Of a stretch of DNA of 64,000 nt, positions 48,337 to 58,644 are shown piece after piece. Location: the NCBI GenBank assembly GCA_019359325.1, contig JAHHHN010000001.1, forward strand, positions 372,001 to 436,000, in the 5' to 3' direction. This DNA comes from Mojavia pulchra JT2-VF2 (GTDB lineage: Bacteria; Cyanobacteriota; Cyanobacteriia; Cyanobacteriales; Nostocaceae). A model generated the notes under the pieces. That model ran no database searches. It saw nothing but the letters and a program-made list of their open reading frames with translations, and was not told the DNA's origin. How positions within the stretch are numbered: the stretch's first letter is position 1; every line of letters begins with the position of its first letter. Position numbers and translations under genes: made by a program.

Positions 48337-49035
48337 ATGGCTGCTGATTACATAATAGAAAAGATGAATGTCAAACTATTACAGCTTCACAGCAAAAATG
48401 CAAAAAATAAACTACGAAGTTTAGTATGTGAACATAATCAGCAAGATGCTGGTTTCACTTTGCTAGAAGTATTAGTAGTGGTACTAATCATAGGAATTTT
48501 ATCAGCTATAGCAGCTCCTAGCTGGCTGGGGTTTGTCAACCGTCAGCGATTAAGTAAAGCTAATGATGCTGTTTTAGCCGCACTACAGGAAGCACATCGA
48601 GAAGCTAAAAGGACAAAAACTAGTTACAGTGTCAGTTTTAAAGTAGAAAATAAAATTCCTAAAATAGCCGTTTATCCTTCTTCTTCTAGTCCTGAATGGC
48701 AGACTTTGGGAGGTGACTTAGAATTTAAGTCTGGACAAATCGCACTTTTGACAAATCTGACTGATCAAAATAAAACTAATGACAATGGTACTTTAGATTT
48801 AAGCTACAACTTTTTAGCTACTGCTAAGACCATTACTTTTGATTACATGGCAAGTCTACCAAATGCTTATTTTGGTATAAAAAATGAAAGTTCTCAAGAA
48901 ACCCCAGGCTTAAAAATTGCTGTAGTTATACCGACTTCTGCTACTTCTGCATCCACTAATGACATGAAGCGATGTGTAATAGTCAAAACTCTTATAGGTG
49001 CAATGATTACAGAGAAAGATACTAAATGTAATTAA
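48337..49035 (+). CDS. hpsD: HpsD-like pseudopilin (GspH/FimT type)
   Basis: A 232-aa pilin-like protein has the signal DAGFTLLEVLVVVLIIGILS; cleavage falls after Gly39, with Glu44 at position 5. It is close to GspH/FimT minor pilins (SAIAAPSWLGFVNRQRLSKA). The conserved end KRCVIVKTLIGAMITE recurs in the gene at 50145, its paralogue. A Shine-Dalgarno aagggg precedes the ATG at 48337; Met10 is an alternative start. It lies 25 bp after hpsC, and the name rests on gene order. Confidence 0.8.
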   Translation: MAADYIIEKMNVKLLQLHSKNAKNKLRSLVCEHNQQDAGFTLLEVLVVVLIIGILSAIAAPSWLGFVNRQRLSKANDAVLAALQEAHREAKRTKTSYSVSFKVENKIPKIAVYPSSSSPEWQTLGGDLEFKSGQIALLTNLTDQNKTNDNGTLDLSYNFLATAKTITFDYMASLPNAYFGIKNESSQETPGLKIAVVIPTSATSASTNDMKRCVIVKTLIGAMITEKDTKCN

Positions 49036-49078
49036 ATCCATTGCTCACCTTTTTATATAGAGCTATCAACTTATATCA

Positions 49079-50056
49079 ATGAAAAATTGCTTGGATTTAA
49101 CAGTAGCTATTCCCACTTACAACGGTGAACATCGTTTACCTGAACTACTAGAAGGACTAAAAAATCAAATTAATACCGAAAATTTATCTTGGGAAATTAT
49201 TGTTGTAGACAATAACAGTACTGATAAGACATCTCAAGTTATTAAAACTTATCAAGAAAATTGGCAGTGTTCTTATTCCTTAAAGTATTGTTTTGAAAGA
49301 AAACAAGGAGCAGCGTATGCACGAAAACGGGCAGTTACAGAAGCTAGAGGTAGATTTATAGGTTTTTTAGATGATGATAATTACCCTACACCCACCTGGG
49401 TATCAGCTGCTTATGCTTTTGGTGAACAATATCCCAAAGTGGGAGCTTATGGTAGCCAAATTCATCCTGATTGGGAAGTAGAACCACCCAAAAATTTTGA
49501 GAGAATTGCCCCATTTCTAGCAATTACAGAACGAGGAAACTTACCTTTGTTATATAAAGCTAGTAACAAATTACTGCCTCCTTCTGCTGGACTTGTCGTG
49601 CGTCGTCAAGCTTGGCTAGATAGTGTACCTGAGCAACCTATTTTAACTGGTAGAGTAGCAGGTAATATGCTTACTAGCGAAGACTTAGAAATGTTATCTT
49701 ATATCCAAAAATCCGGGTGGCAAATTTGGTATAACCCTGCAATGGAAATTTACCATAAAATTCCTAGTTTTCGTTTAACTAAAGAATATTTAATACCCTT
49801 TTTTCGTGGGATTGGACTTAGCCGCTATGTAATTCGTATGCTGAATGTAAGCCCTCAAATAAAACCATTTTTATTTATAGCTTATATGCTTAATGATTTA
49901 CGTAAAATAACTTTTTATTTGCTCAAGTATGGATATCATTTGCAAACTGATTTAGTAAAAACTTGTGAATTTCAACTATTCTTAAGTAGTTTAATCAGTC
50001 CTTTTTATCTTTGGAAAAATGGGTATTTTAAGCAAAACAAAACTAACCTGATTTAA
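49079..50056 (+). CDS. hpsE: Hormogonium polysaccharide glycosyltransferase HpsE
   Basis: This 325-aa family 2 glycosyltransferase has the GT-A start TVAIPTYNGEHRLPELLEGL (8-27), VVDNNSTDKT (42-51) and the metal-binding DDD at 98-100 (FLDDDNYPTP). ScDFE-like TSEDLEMLSYIQKSGWQIWY follows. It has a weakly hydrophobic C-terminus that may contact the membrane. It lies 43 bp behind the HpsD-like gene and is likely to add sugars to the exported polysaccharide. Confidence 0.85.
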   Translation: MKNCLDLTVAIPTYNGEHRLPELLEGLKNQINTENLSWEIIVVDNNSTDKTSQVIKTYQENWQCSYSLKYCFERKQGAAYARKRAVTEARGRFIGFLDDDNYPTPTWVSAAYAFGEQYPKVGAYGSQIHPDWEVEPPKNFERIAPFLAITERGNLPLLYKASNKLLPPSAGLVVRRQAWLDSVPEQPILTGRVAGNMLTSEDLEMLSYIQKSGWQIWYNPAMEIYHKIPSFRLTKEYLIPFFRGIGLSRYVIRMLNVSPQIKPFLFIAYMLNDLRKITFYLLKYGYHLQTDLVKTCEFQLFLSSLISPFYLWKNGYFKQNKTNLI

Positions 50057-50144
50057 TTCCTGATTTAATTTAAAATTATATAAATGTTCACAAAATATAA
50101 ATAATAAATACTTTATATAAGATTTAAAAAGCGAATATATAAAA

Positions 50145-50711
50145 ATGAATGTATACAGAAATTTATATAATTACTTACAAATAATAAAATATTCCAATAT
50201 CAACTTTAGTAGTGGTTTTACTCTGCTAGAAACCTTAACAGTTATTTTGATGATTGGCATATTATCTGCTATAGCAGCACCCAGTTGGCTAACTGTTGTA
50301 GACACTCAACGTCTTAAGACTGCTCAAAGTGAAGTTTACAGTGCTATGCGACAAGCCCAAAGCCAAGCCAAAAAAGAAAAATTGGCCTGGCAAACCAGTT
50401 TTCGTAACAATAACGGTATTGTGCAATGGGCGGTTCACCCTGCAAGTGTTAATCCTGCCAATGCTAACTGGAATAATTTAGATGCCAATGTTCGCTTAGA
50501 CGAGGAAACAACCTTACAACAGTCAGGCGGGGTAAGGCGAATCCAATTTGATTACATGGGTAATGTTGATAAACCTCCTCTAGGGAGGATTACTCTATCT
50601 AGTAAACATGGTGGCAGAGCTAAACGCTGCGTTTTTGTCTCTACAATTTTAGGCGCAATGCGGACAAGTAAAGAGCGTACTACAGCCCAAGATGGCAAGT
50701 ATTGCTATTAA
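50145..50711 (+). CDS. Second GspH/FimT-like pseudopilin of the hps locus
   Basis: A 188-aa pilin-like protein has the signal SSGFTLLETLTVILMIGILS, with cleavage after Gly24 and Glu29. SAIAAPSWLTVVDTQRL and the end KRCVFVSTILGAMRT mirror the HpsD-like protein at 48337, so these are paralogues on either side of hpsE. It may be an additional minor pilin. It overlaps the next frame by a few bases if that uses an early start. Confidence 0.82.
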   Translation: MNVYRNLYNYLQIIKYSNINFSSGFTLLETLTVILMIGILSAIAAPSWLTVVDTQRLKTAQSEVYSAMRQAQSQAKKEKLAWQTSFRNNNGIVQWAVHPASVNPANANWNNLDANVRLDEETTLQQSGGVRRIQFDYMGNVDKPPLGRITLSSKHGGRAKRCVFVSTILGAMRTSKERTTAQDGKYCY

Positions 50712-50743
50712 GATATTCTTTGTTGAATCGAATAACCTATGGC

Positions 50744-51415
50744 GTGCTAAATTCACCAGAAATCGCAAAACAGCATCTGATTATTTTTACTCGTTATCCA
50801 GAACCAGGGAAAACAAAAACTCGGTTGATACCTGCTTTGGGAAGTGAAGGCGCTGCTCATCTTCAAAGGCAGATGACTGAATATACTGTATTTCAGGCTC
50901 AAGAATTGCAAAAGTTAACTCCCCTTACTTTTGAAGTGCGGTTTGCAGGTGGCAATTTACAGCTAATGCAAGATTGGCTAGGGTTCGCTTTAAATTACCA
51001 GTCTCAAGGCGAAGGGGATTTGGGCGAACGAATGACGCGATCGCTTTTTGATGCTTTTCAAAGAAGTGCAGAACAAGTTATCATCATCGGCACAGATTGT
51101 CCTGGAGTGAATTCCCAGCTTTTAGCAACGGCATTTGAACAACTGCATAGTTTTGATCTAGTCGTTGGCCCAGCGATTGATGGTGGCTATTATTTAATTG
51201 GTTTGCGTCGTTTGATTGCCCAACTATTTACTAACATCAGCTGGGGAACTTCTCAAGTATTGCAACAGACTATAAACATTGTTCAAAAGCTTAATTTATC
51301 ACATATTTACTTACCTCCTTTAGGTGATGTTGACCGTCCAGAGGATTTACCAATTTGGCAACAAACTCTTGATAGAGAAGTTGGTAATTGGAAAGATTAC
51401 AAAGCAGAAACTTGA
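50744..51415 (+). CDS. TIGR04282/DUF2064 family transferase
   Basis: This 223-aa protein is of the family often annotated as arsenosugar biosynthesis glycosyltransferase, with a nucleotidyltransferase-like fold. Signs are LIIFTRYPEPGKTKTRLIPA (10-29), GDLGERM, IIGTDCPG and GPAIDGGYYLIGL. The GTG at 50744 is chosen because it directly precedes the conserved segment; the open frame extends back to 50702, overlapping the pseudopilin gene. It is placed in the middle of the hps locus, so a role in making a nucleotide sugar or in modification is possible. Confidence 0.8.
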   Translation: MLNSPEIAKQHLIIFTRYPEPGKTKTRLIPALGSEGAAHLQRQMTEYTVFQAQELQKLTPLTFEVRFAGGNLQLMQDWLGFALNYQSQGEGDLGERMTRSLFDAFQRSAEQVIIIGTDCPGVNSQLLATAFEQLHSFDLVVGPAIDGGYYLIGLRRLIAQLFTNISWGTSQVLQQTINIVQKLNLSHIYLPPLGDVDRPEDLPIWQQTLDREVGNWKDYKAET

Positions 51416-51697
51416 AAGAAGATAGGTTAGCTGGAGAGTTCAAAAGAAAAACTTAAAATTTTTTCGTGTTTTACTCCTGCGCTCACGCAAACCTCAGTAT
51501 ATTGAATCACCAAGTATTTCCTGAAGACACCATAGATTACAGATGCTAGCGTGGTGTAGTTTCAAACCAATAAATAGAAAATCTGCACTAGTACTGTATC
51601 CATCTTTGGTAGCTACGCAACAGATAGGTCATGGTAACAATATTCAAGTAACTTTAAATAGGACAATCACTCTGATTTACAACAAGACCGAAAAAAT

Positions 51698-52537
51698 ATG
51701 GTTAACCGTTCTGCTTCCGTAAATACTGCCCTCATCCTAAAAGTGGTCGGCATAATTTTAATTTTGTCCTTTTTGGTTGACTTTTTAATTTTCTTGTTAC
51801 CCTTTCAACCAACTGACCGAGGATGGCAAATCAACTTGGCAACAGCCGTAGTTGATAGAGGAATTGTGCCGTTGGTAGGCTTGGGGATGTTGTTCGCTGC
51901 ATATTGGTTTGAGAATGTAGAGGATGGCGATCGCCCACAAGGTATAGATTTAAGATTTCCAGCCTTGATATTAGCAAGTATCTTAGGGTTGCTATTCTTG
52001 CTAATTTTTCCTCTGCATCTTAATAATGTTCGTCAAGCTAGCACACAAACAGTAACTCAAATTAACCAGGATGCTGAACAAGCAGAAAACCAACTAAAAA
52101 ATCAACTAGCGCAATTCCAAGCTCAACTAAACAACGAACAAGGAAAAGCTCAGTTAGAACAATTGCGAAACCAAGCTAGATCCCAGTTTGCTGAACTGCT
52201 TAAAGATGAGCAGAAATATAAACAAGCACTTGAAAATCCGCAACTTCCCGCTGCTCAAAAAGAGTTACTCAGGAAGTTTAAAGCAAATCCCCAAGAACTT
52301 GATAAATTTATCGCCCAACAAACAGATCCTCAAGGGCTTGCAAATCAAAGGCTCAACCAAATTCGTCAGCGCAGGGAAGAAGCTGAAAAGCAAGCTAGAG
52401 ACAATGCTTGGAAGTCTGGGCTACGGATTGGTATTAGTAGTTTGCTACTGTCCATTGGTTACATAATCATCGGCTGGACAGGATTAAAAAGTATGGGTGC
52501 TGCCAAGGGTGGTGGACGAAAAGCCTCTGTACGCTAG
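51698..52537 (+). CDS. hpsJ: HpsJ family membrane/coiled-coil protein
   Basis: A 279-aa protein has N-terminal membrane helices (about 13-32, 49-67 and 88-106), a long Gln/Glu/Lys-rich coiled coil (about 112-235), and a last helix (about 245-262). The opening ALILKVVGIILILSFLVDFL with DRGIVPLVGLGMLFAAYWFE fits the HpsJ family. It continues the hps unit after a 282-bp gap. Its precise role in polysaccharide export is not known; the coiled coil may bridge to secretion or cell-wall components. Confidence 0.65.
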   Translation: MVNRSASVNTALILKVVGIILILSFLVDFLIFLLPFQPTDRGWQINLATAVVDRGIVPLVGLGMLFAAYWFENVEDGDRPQGIDLRFPALILASILGLLFLLIFPLHLNNVRQASTQTVTQINQDAEQAENQLKNQLAQFQAQLNNEQGKAQLEQLRNQARSQFAELLKDEQKYKQALENPQLPAAQKELLRKFKANPQELDKFIAQQTDPQGLANQRLNQIRQRREEAEKQARDNAWKSGLRIGISSLLLSIGYIIIGWTGLKSMGAAKGGGRKASVR

Positions 52538-52733
52538 ATAACTATTCACGGGCAGTAGAACGGTTCAAATATTTTTTAACTATTTTTGAAAGTTCATACT
52601 GCCAGTTATCTAAATAAGAAAAATAAGAAGTCAATCAAGCAATTAAAAATTTAAAGTTATCAAGATAGCTGAATATATACAAGTTAAGTATTATGCGGCT
52701 TAGTAATTAGTCAAATATCTATAATACAAAAAA

Positions 52734-53642
52734 ATGTTTTCAATTTACATACTTACATATAACGAAGAGTTAGATATTGCTGCTTGTATAGAGTCGGCGA
52801 TGCTATCGGATGACATTATTGTTGTAGATTCATGCAGTAGCGATCGCACTGTAGAAATCGCCAAAGGCTATCCTATTCGCGTTTTTCAACATCCTTTTGA
52901 AAGTCATGGACGGCAACGTACTTGGATGCTAGAGTCCATTACACCGAAGCATGAATGGGTTTACATTCTAGAAGCCGATGAACGCATAACGCCAGAACTG
53001 TTTGCAGAATGCGAAAAGGCAATTCAAAATCCAGACTATACCGGCTACTACGTTGCGGAACGTGTCATGTTCATGAATCGTTGGATTCGCCATAGCACCC
53101 AATATCCCCGTTACCAACTGCGCCTATTGCGTCACGGTCAAGTTTGGTTTACAGACTACGGTCATACTGAAAGAGAAGTTTGTAGCGGTGCAACTAGCTT
53201 TTTAAAGGAAACTTACCCCCACTACACTTGTAGCAAAGGCTTGAGCCGTTGGATTGAAAAGCACAACCGTTACTCTACAGATGAAGCCGCAGAGACTTTA
53301 TATCAATTACAACAAGGTAGTGTTAACTGGCGAGATTTGTTTTTTGGCAAATCAGAAGTAGAAAGACGTCGCGCCCTGAAAGATTTATCCTTACGCTTAC
53401 CCGCCAGACCCTTATTACGTTTTTTTTATATGTATTTTTTATTAGGTGGTTGCCTAGATGGACGCGCTGGGATAGCTTGGTGTACATTACAGGCATTCTA
53501 CGAATATTTAATTTTGCTCAAAGTTTGGGAAATGAAGCACCTGCCCGTACCCAGAATAGATGCAACAGTACCTCTGACAGATCAAAGCACACAACAGTTG
53601 CAGCACGTGGCTTCAGAAAGCACACAGGCTGATGTGGCTTGA
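52734..53642 (+). CDS. Glycosyltransferase family 2 protein
   Basis: A 302-aa GT2 enzyme begins SIYILTYNEELDIAACIESA; DSCSSDRTVEIA (32-43) and LEADE (79-83), its metal-binding motif, are clear. The GRQRTWMLESI segment is typical of WaaE/KdtX-type beta-glycosyltransferases. It ends with a probable membrane-associated helix RFFYMYFLLGGCLDG. It lies 196 bp after hpsJ in the same direction and is probably a further enzyme of the hps pathway, but could serve another glycolipid. Confidence 0.85.
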   Translation: MFSIYILTYNEELDIAACIESAMLSDDIIVVDSCSSDRTVEIAKGYPIRVFQHPFESHGRQRTWMLESITPKHEWVYILEADERITPELFAECEKAIQNPDYTGYYVAERVMFMNRWIRHSTQYPRYQLRLLRHGQVWFTDYGHTEREVCSGATSFLKETYPHYTCSKGLSRWIEKHNRYSTDEAAETLYQLQQGSVNWRDLFFGKSEVERRRALKDLSLRLPARPLLRFFYMYFLLGGCLDGRAGIAWCTLQAFYEYLILLKVWEMKHLPVPRIDATVPLTDQSTQQLQHVASESTQADVA

Positions 53643-54196
53643 GTCAAGGATAGTCTTAAAAACTATGTTAATTAGCTTGCTTTAAGTTTTGTAACCACTA
53701 ACAAGGTTTCTCAAGCAAATAGGGCTTACGCATTCGCAATCAGGACATACGCAAAAAGGTAGTGTCTTTAGGCTGGGTGTAAGCGTGTCTCACCGCGTCT
53801 TCCTTTCTTCGCGTCCCAGCCCAGCGTCTATTTTCAGGACAGCTTAGGTCTTATTCGCGGTTATGATAAGTTTATATTTTTCATCTAAATTTTTCAGAAA
53901 AGTTCCTCCCGCCTAACTGAGACTATTCACTGGATAAAACGTCCCTTTTGTTTACCTGATAATAGTTTCAAAAGTATGAGCAGCTTTTGATTACGCTCAG
54001 TAGGATGAGTACTATTTAGTAGACTTGCAACAATACTTTACAAGTCTTATAAAGAAAAGTAACAGCCTTTGAGAATAACCAGCCCCGATCCTAGGTGGTA
54101 AACATCTCATCTAAGTTTATGCACAAAAGCGCTGGATTTCCAGCAACAAGTGCGTGCCTTTAGGAAAGTTGCTTGCGGTATTGTGTGCCTTAAGTC
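53643..54196. other. Intergenic region with repeat fragments
   Basis: This is 554 bp without a gene. At 53720-53760 are fragments resembling the ends of the three-copy MITE family (gggcttacgcattcgc, aggacatacgca). No terminator for the hps unit is obvious. Confidence 0.5.
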
Positions 54197-55000
54197 ATGT
54201 CTTCACAGTTTGACGAATCTGTTGGTATGAATACCGATAACAAAAGTTCCACTAGCCTAAAAAAGGAGAATAGGGATTTGGCAATTGATCGCTTAAAGCA
54301 GGATTTAAAAAATGACTTGATTGCCGGATTGTTAGTAGTAATTCCGCTAGCAACTACTATCTGGCTTACGATTACCATCGCTAGTTGGGTAATCAACTTT
54401 CTCACCCAAATTCCGAAACAACTGAATCCCTTTGAAGGGCTGCATCCTATACTAGTAAATATACTGAATCTCGTAGTTGGACTAGCTGTACCACTATTGA
54501 GTATTCTCTTGATTGGCTTGATGGCGCGGAATATAGCCGGGCGGTGGTTGCTGGATTTTGGTGAGCGCTTGTTGCAGGCGATTCCTTTGGCTGGGCAAGT
54601 ATACAAAACCCTGAAGCAGCTTTTAGAAACACTTCTTAAAGATGCTAATGGTAAATTTCGCCGTGTAGTTTTACTAGAGTATCCCCGTCCAGGGGTGTGG
54701 GCGATCGCCTTCGTTACAGGAGTCATTAGCAGCGATATCCAAGCCCAGATGACTCGACCAATGCTGAGTGTTTTTATCCCCACTACCCCAAATCCTACTA
54801 CAGGCTGGTATGCAATAGTACCTGAGGAAGAGGTATTAAACCTGCCAATATCGATAGAAGATGCTTTTAAAATAGTAGTCTCTGGTGGCATTGTCGCCCC
54901 TAATACAGCACTTCCTACACTAGTTATCTCTCAAGAGTGCAACCTGGAAGTACCACACTTAGAAACTACCTCACAGGTTATCCCCGTCGAAGAAACTTAA
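54197..55000 (+). CDS. DUF502 family membrane protein
   Basis: This 267-aa membrane protein has two main helices (about 38-65 and 88-112) and a soluble C-terminal domain. The signature LVVIPLATTIWLTITIASWV and PLAGQVYKTLKQLLETLL match DUF502. The plant homologue is LCV-like; in bacteria the function is not established. It starts a co-directional set with nusB and ftsY but is separated by 122 bp from nusB. Confidence 0.85.
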   Translation: MSSQFDESVGMNTDNKSSTSLKKENRDLAIDRLKQDLKNDLIAGLLVVIPLATTIWLTITIASWVINFLTQIPKQLNPFEGLHPILVNILNLVVGLAVPLLSILLIGLMARNIAGRWLLDFGERLLQAIPLAGQVYKTLKQLLETLLKDANGKFRRVVLLEYPRPGVWAIAFVTGVISSDIQAQMTRPMLSVFIPTTPNPTTGWYAIVPEEEVLNLPISIEDAFKIVVSGGIVAPNTALPTLVISQECNLEVPHLETTSQVIPVEET

Positions 55001-55122
55001 AATTACTCGGTAAATTTACAAGCAATATAGATAATATGGTTGTCTGGCTATGCCAAAATTTACCGTTTCTTAACTTCATTCTCTCTACCTAAATCACTTA
55101 ACACTCATTCCAACTCACTTTT

Positions 55123-55752
55123 ATGCAAGATCGTAAACCTCAGCAACTCGCTCGTGAACTGGCGCTTTTAAGCCTTAGCCAGTTGCCAGTAAATCCCAAG
55201 AAGCTCACAGAAGAACAACTACCCAAGTTAGTACTCGCAGCTGTACGCACCCTGAGATCGGAAGTACAAGATAATCTAGATCAGGCTGCTGGCGAACTCC
55301 AACGCAGTCAAGATCGCGTTTTAACTAGCCAAACTCGTGCTTCAGACCTTAATACTGCTCGCACAATGCTCCAAGAGGCAATTTCATATACCCAAACAGC
55401 AATCAATCAACTTGGTGCAGCTGTGGAGTTCCCAGAATTAATTCAGCTTGCAACTCAAGATAAGACAGTTAGCAAATATGCTATCCAAATTGTCAAGACA
55501 GTCAACGAGGAGCGAAATACTGTAGATGAACAAATTGCCTCTGCCTTGGTAGATTGGCAAGTTACTCGCTTGGCTCAAATCGACCGGGATATCCTCCGAA
55601 TCGCTGTGGCAGAAATGCTGTTTTTAAACTTACCTGACAGTGTGGCTATCAACGAAGCTGTGGAATTAGCCAAACGCTACAGTGGAGATGAAGGGCATAG
55701 GTTTATTAATGGTGTTCTACGTCGATTTACAGAGCAAAAAAAGTCTGCCTAA
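55123..55752 (+). CDS. nusB: Transcription antitermination factor NusB
   Basis: NusB forms part of the rRNA antitermination complex with NusE and binds boxA. The protein is 209 aa with an N-terminal [13 protein letters not shown] and the conserved [16 protein letters not shown] ... [25 protein letters not shown] at 155-200. It is longer than the E. coli form because of a charged helical insertion (about 45-110), as usual in cyanobacteria. It is followed by ftsY at 163 bp. Confidence 0.95.
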   Translation: MQDRKPQQLARELALLSLSQLPVNPKKLTEEQLPKLVLAAVRTLRSEVQDNLDQAAGELQRSQDRVLTSQTRASDLNTARTMLQEAISYTQTAINQLGAAVEFPELIQLATQDKTVSKYAIQIVKTVNEERNTVDEQIASALVDWQVTRLAQIDRDILRIAVAEMLFLNLPDSVAINEAVELAKRYSGDEGHRFINGVLRRFTEQKKSA

Positions 55753-55914
55753 AATTTTAGCGGAACGAAATAACCTTGATGAGTGCTAAGTTTTGAGTTG
55801 AACGTGAGAAGTGAGGATATCCTGGCGGTTTTCACACCAGAAAAGACTCAGGAGTTAAATTAAACTCATAACTTATAACTCATACTCACATAACAACTAA
55901 TATCACTAGCTGCA

Positions 55915-57669
55915 ATGGTTTTTAATTGGTTCCGTCGTCAACATAGCGATTCTTCTGATACTCCCTCAGAACAAAAACAGGGAGAAACTCCTCCTGCAAA
56001 AGAACCCCAACCAGAACCAGCCGAAACGTCAACGCCAACAGTAGAAACTACACCCGAAACAGCGGCAGACTTGTTGGCTTTTGCTAAAGCAGCTTACAAA
56101 AATATCCAGCAAAAACAGCAATCGCAGGCAGTAGAAAATCCGCCTGCCGCAGTAGATGCCCCAGAACAAATAACAGAAACTGAAGTAGTAGAAACATCTA
56201 CTCCTGAAATTGAAACTACACAATCAGCCGCCGCCACAGAAACGGCATCACCAGAACCAGAATTAGATCCAAATCTTACACAAACAATTACTAAGCAACC
56301 TGCGGAAGTCGCAGAAACTACACCAATCCCAGAATTAAATGTAACTGCTGCCCAAACGACTCTTGAGGAATTATCTGGTACAGATGAAGAAAGTACAGCT
56401 AGCTCCTCAATAGCAGCCATTACTGAGACACCCGATGTCTCTAGTGCAGAATTAACGGTAAGTCAGGCAGAGTCAGCACAGCCAACAGCACCAACCACTT
56501 TATCTTTCTTAGAACGGGCAGCAGCTGAACAGCAAGCAAAGCAAGAAAGACTGCTAGCCAACGCGATTGAAGTCCCAGAACCTGAGACAATACAGCCAAC
56601 AGCCGCCACTACAGTCTCAACCACCGCTACGCCACAGACAGCAGAGGAAACTCTGGGATTAACCTTTGATGAAGGGTTTGTATGGTCAGCAGAAGTTTTA
56701 GCAGCCCAAGGTAGACGTCCAGAAGACGTTTCGATTGAAGAAATTACTTGGCTCAAAAAGCTACGCCAAGGGTTAGACAAAACCCGTCGTAATATCCTGA
56801 ACCAACTGAAGGCAATTGTTGGTCAAGGACCACTCAACCAAGCTGCTGTAGCGGAAATCGAAGCTTTGCTTCTACAAGCTGATGTGGGTGTAGAGGCTAC
56901 AGATTTGATTATTAATTCGCTGCAGAAAAAATTGCGAGAAGAAGTTACCCCTCCAGATGAAGCGATCGCCTACCTCAAAAAAATTCTGCGGGATATGCTG
57001 GATGGCCCGGTGAGTAAAAACCATAAACCTAGCTTTGCCCCAGAAAAAGAAACACTGAACATTTGGTTGATCACTGGGGTGAATGGTGCAGGTAAAACAA
57101 CAACCATTGGCAAAATCGCCCACTTAGCACAAAAATCCGGTTATAAATGCTTGATTGGTGCAGCAGACACCTTTCGTGCTGCTGCTGTCGAACAAGTAAA
57201 AGTTTGGGGTTCTAGAAGCGGTGTAGAAGTCATTTCTAACCCTGGCAAGAATACAGATCCGGCAGCAGTAGTATTTGATGCGATCGCAGCGGCCCAAGCC
57301 AGGGAAACTGAACTACTTTTAGTAGATACTGCGGGACGATTGCAAAACAAGAAAAACTTAATGGACGAACTTAGTAAAATTCGTCGGATTATCGACAAAA
57401 AAGCCCCTAATGCCAATGTAGAATCACTATTGGTTCTAGACTCCACTTTAGGCCAAAATGGATTGCGGCAAGCTGAGGTTTTCTCCCAAGCTGCCCAACT
57501 CAGTGGTGTAGTATTAACCAAGTTGGATGGTACTGCCAAAGGAGGTGTTGCTCTTGCTGTCGTACAGCAGCTAGGATTACCAATTCGCTTTATCGGTGCT
57601 GGTGAAGGAATTGAAGATTTGCGTCCTTTTTCCAGCTACGAGTTTGTCGAAGCGCTATTAAGTGGCTAG
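55915..57669 (+). CDS. ftsY: Signal recognition particle receptor FtsY
   Basis: FtsY is the GTPase docking SRP-ribosome complexes at the membrane. The N-terminal 240 residues form an acidic, Thr/Glu/Pro-rich A domain. The N domain (about 265-370) and G domain follow: P-loop GVNGAGKTT at 388-396, DTAGR at 471-475 and TKLD at 535-538. The 584-aa length is at the high end owing to the A domain, whose opening MVFNWFRRQH may bind lipid. A 975-bp non-coding gap follows. Confidence 0.97.
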   Translation: MVFNWFRRQHSDSSDTPSEQKQGETPPAKEPQPEPAETSTPTVETTPETAADLLAFAKAAYKNIQQKQQSQAVENPPAAVDAPEQITETEVVETSTPEIETTQSAAATETASPEPELDPNLTQTITKQPAEVAETTPIPELNVTAAQTTLEELSGTDEESTASSSIAAITETPDVSSAELTVSQAESAQPTAPTTLSFLERAAAEQQAKQERLLANAIEVPEPETIQPTAATTVSTTATPQTAEETLGLTFDEGFVWSAEVLAAQGRRPEDVSIEEITWLKKLRQGLDKTRRNILNQLKAIVGQGPLNQAAVAEIEALLLQADVGVEATDLIINSLQKKLREEVTPPDEAIAYLKKILRDMLDGPVSKNHKPSFAPEKETLNIWLITGVNGAGKTTTIGKIAHLAQKSGYKCLIGAADTFRAAAVEQVKVWGSRSGVEVISNPGKNTDPAAVVFDAIAAAQARETELLLVDTAGRLQNKKNLMDELSKIRRIIDKKAPNANVESLLVLDSTLGQNGLRQAEVFSQAAQLSGVVLTKLDGTAKGGVALAVVQQLGLPIRFIGAGEGIEDLRPFSSYEFVEALLSG

Positions 57670-58644
57670 TTTAAAATTTTTTAGTTAAGATTTCTCTTTG
57701 AAAACTAATAAGTTTGGGACTTACTCCTCTGGTGTTGTCATTGCAAATTAATAGCAACAAAGTACTAGAAAAACGTAAGTCCTAAAATCGTTAGTTTGTC
57801 ACAAATAAAGTATAGCTTTGCTAAAAACTTACTCTAATGCTGCATTTTTAGCCTTTAATGATGGGGTTATCAGATATCGCAGCACAGAGGACTTCTAAGA
57901 TACAGCTTTCAATCTTGTTGTAGAGTGGTTAATTTTTAAACAACCGCACTTTCAAGTACCGTCTTCATCAGTATCCTGTTGACAAACAGGAAATTAGTGT
58001 AAACGAGACATAGAAGCACTCCTAGTTGATTGCAAGTTTTTGTTGTTTTAGAATTGTCAAATATTACTGCCAAAAATTTAGAAATGTAAAATATATTTGA
58101 TAAGCTACAAAACTGTGTTTCACTTTTTGGTGTAAAAGTATTAGGAATGGATATTTTAACTTTAAATCAGATCAAAGTAATGTGTTTACGTGTTTTCCAG
58201 CTTAAAGATGAACTCTCTTGACTTGATACTCATCCCTACTCTAGAAACCCATACTCTGAAAGAGCTAGACCCACCAGCCCCAATAGTAAATATTTTGACA
58301 ATGTAATATATTATTTTTTTTCAAAAGGATTTTATGTCTAAAGACATATGGAAGATCTGTAACTAAGTAATAAATTTATGAAAAAATCAAATTCTTGATG
58401 ATGTCTGTCGGAAATTGCTGATTGTACTGAGTAGTTTCGGATGAAGAATACATTAGTTTAAATTTATATATTTAGTTAGAAATTTAAGCAGCAAATGCAA
58501 TACTTATATAATTTAAGTCTTACGTCTTTATACTCTTGCTAAAATGACAAATCTTGTCCCAATATGGTTTAGCAATCGCAAAACCAAAATATTGATAAGT
58601 TACTAAGATTTACCTATCTTTTATCTTAAAGTGCAATAATACCC
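57670..58644. other. 975-bp intergenic region, no gene recognised
   Basis: No coding frame of substance was found. Seen are an inverted pair gggacttac (57715) and gtaagtccta (57774) about 70 bp apart, related in sequence to the MITE ends of this window, and a perfect 7-bp hairpin cctgttgacaaacagg near 57975. It may conceal a small RNA. Confidence 0.5.
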
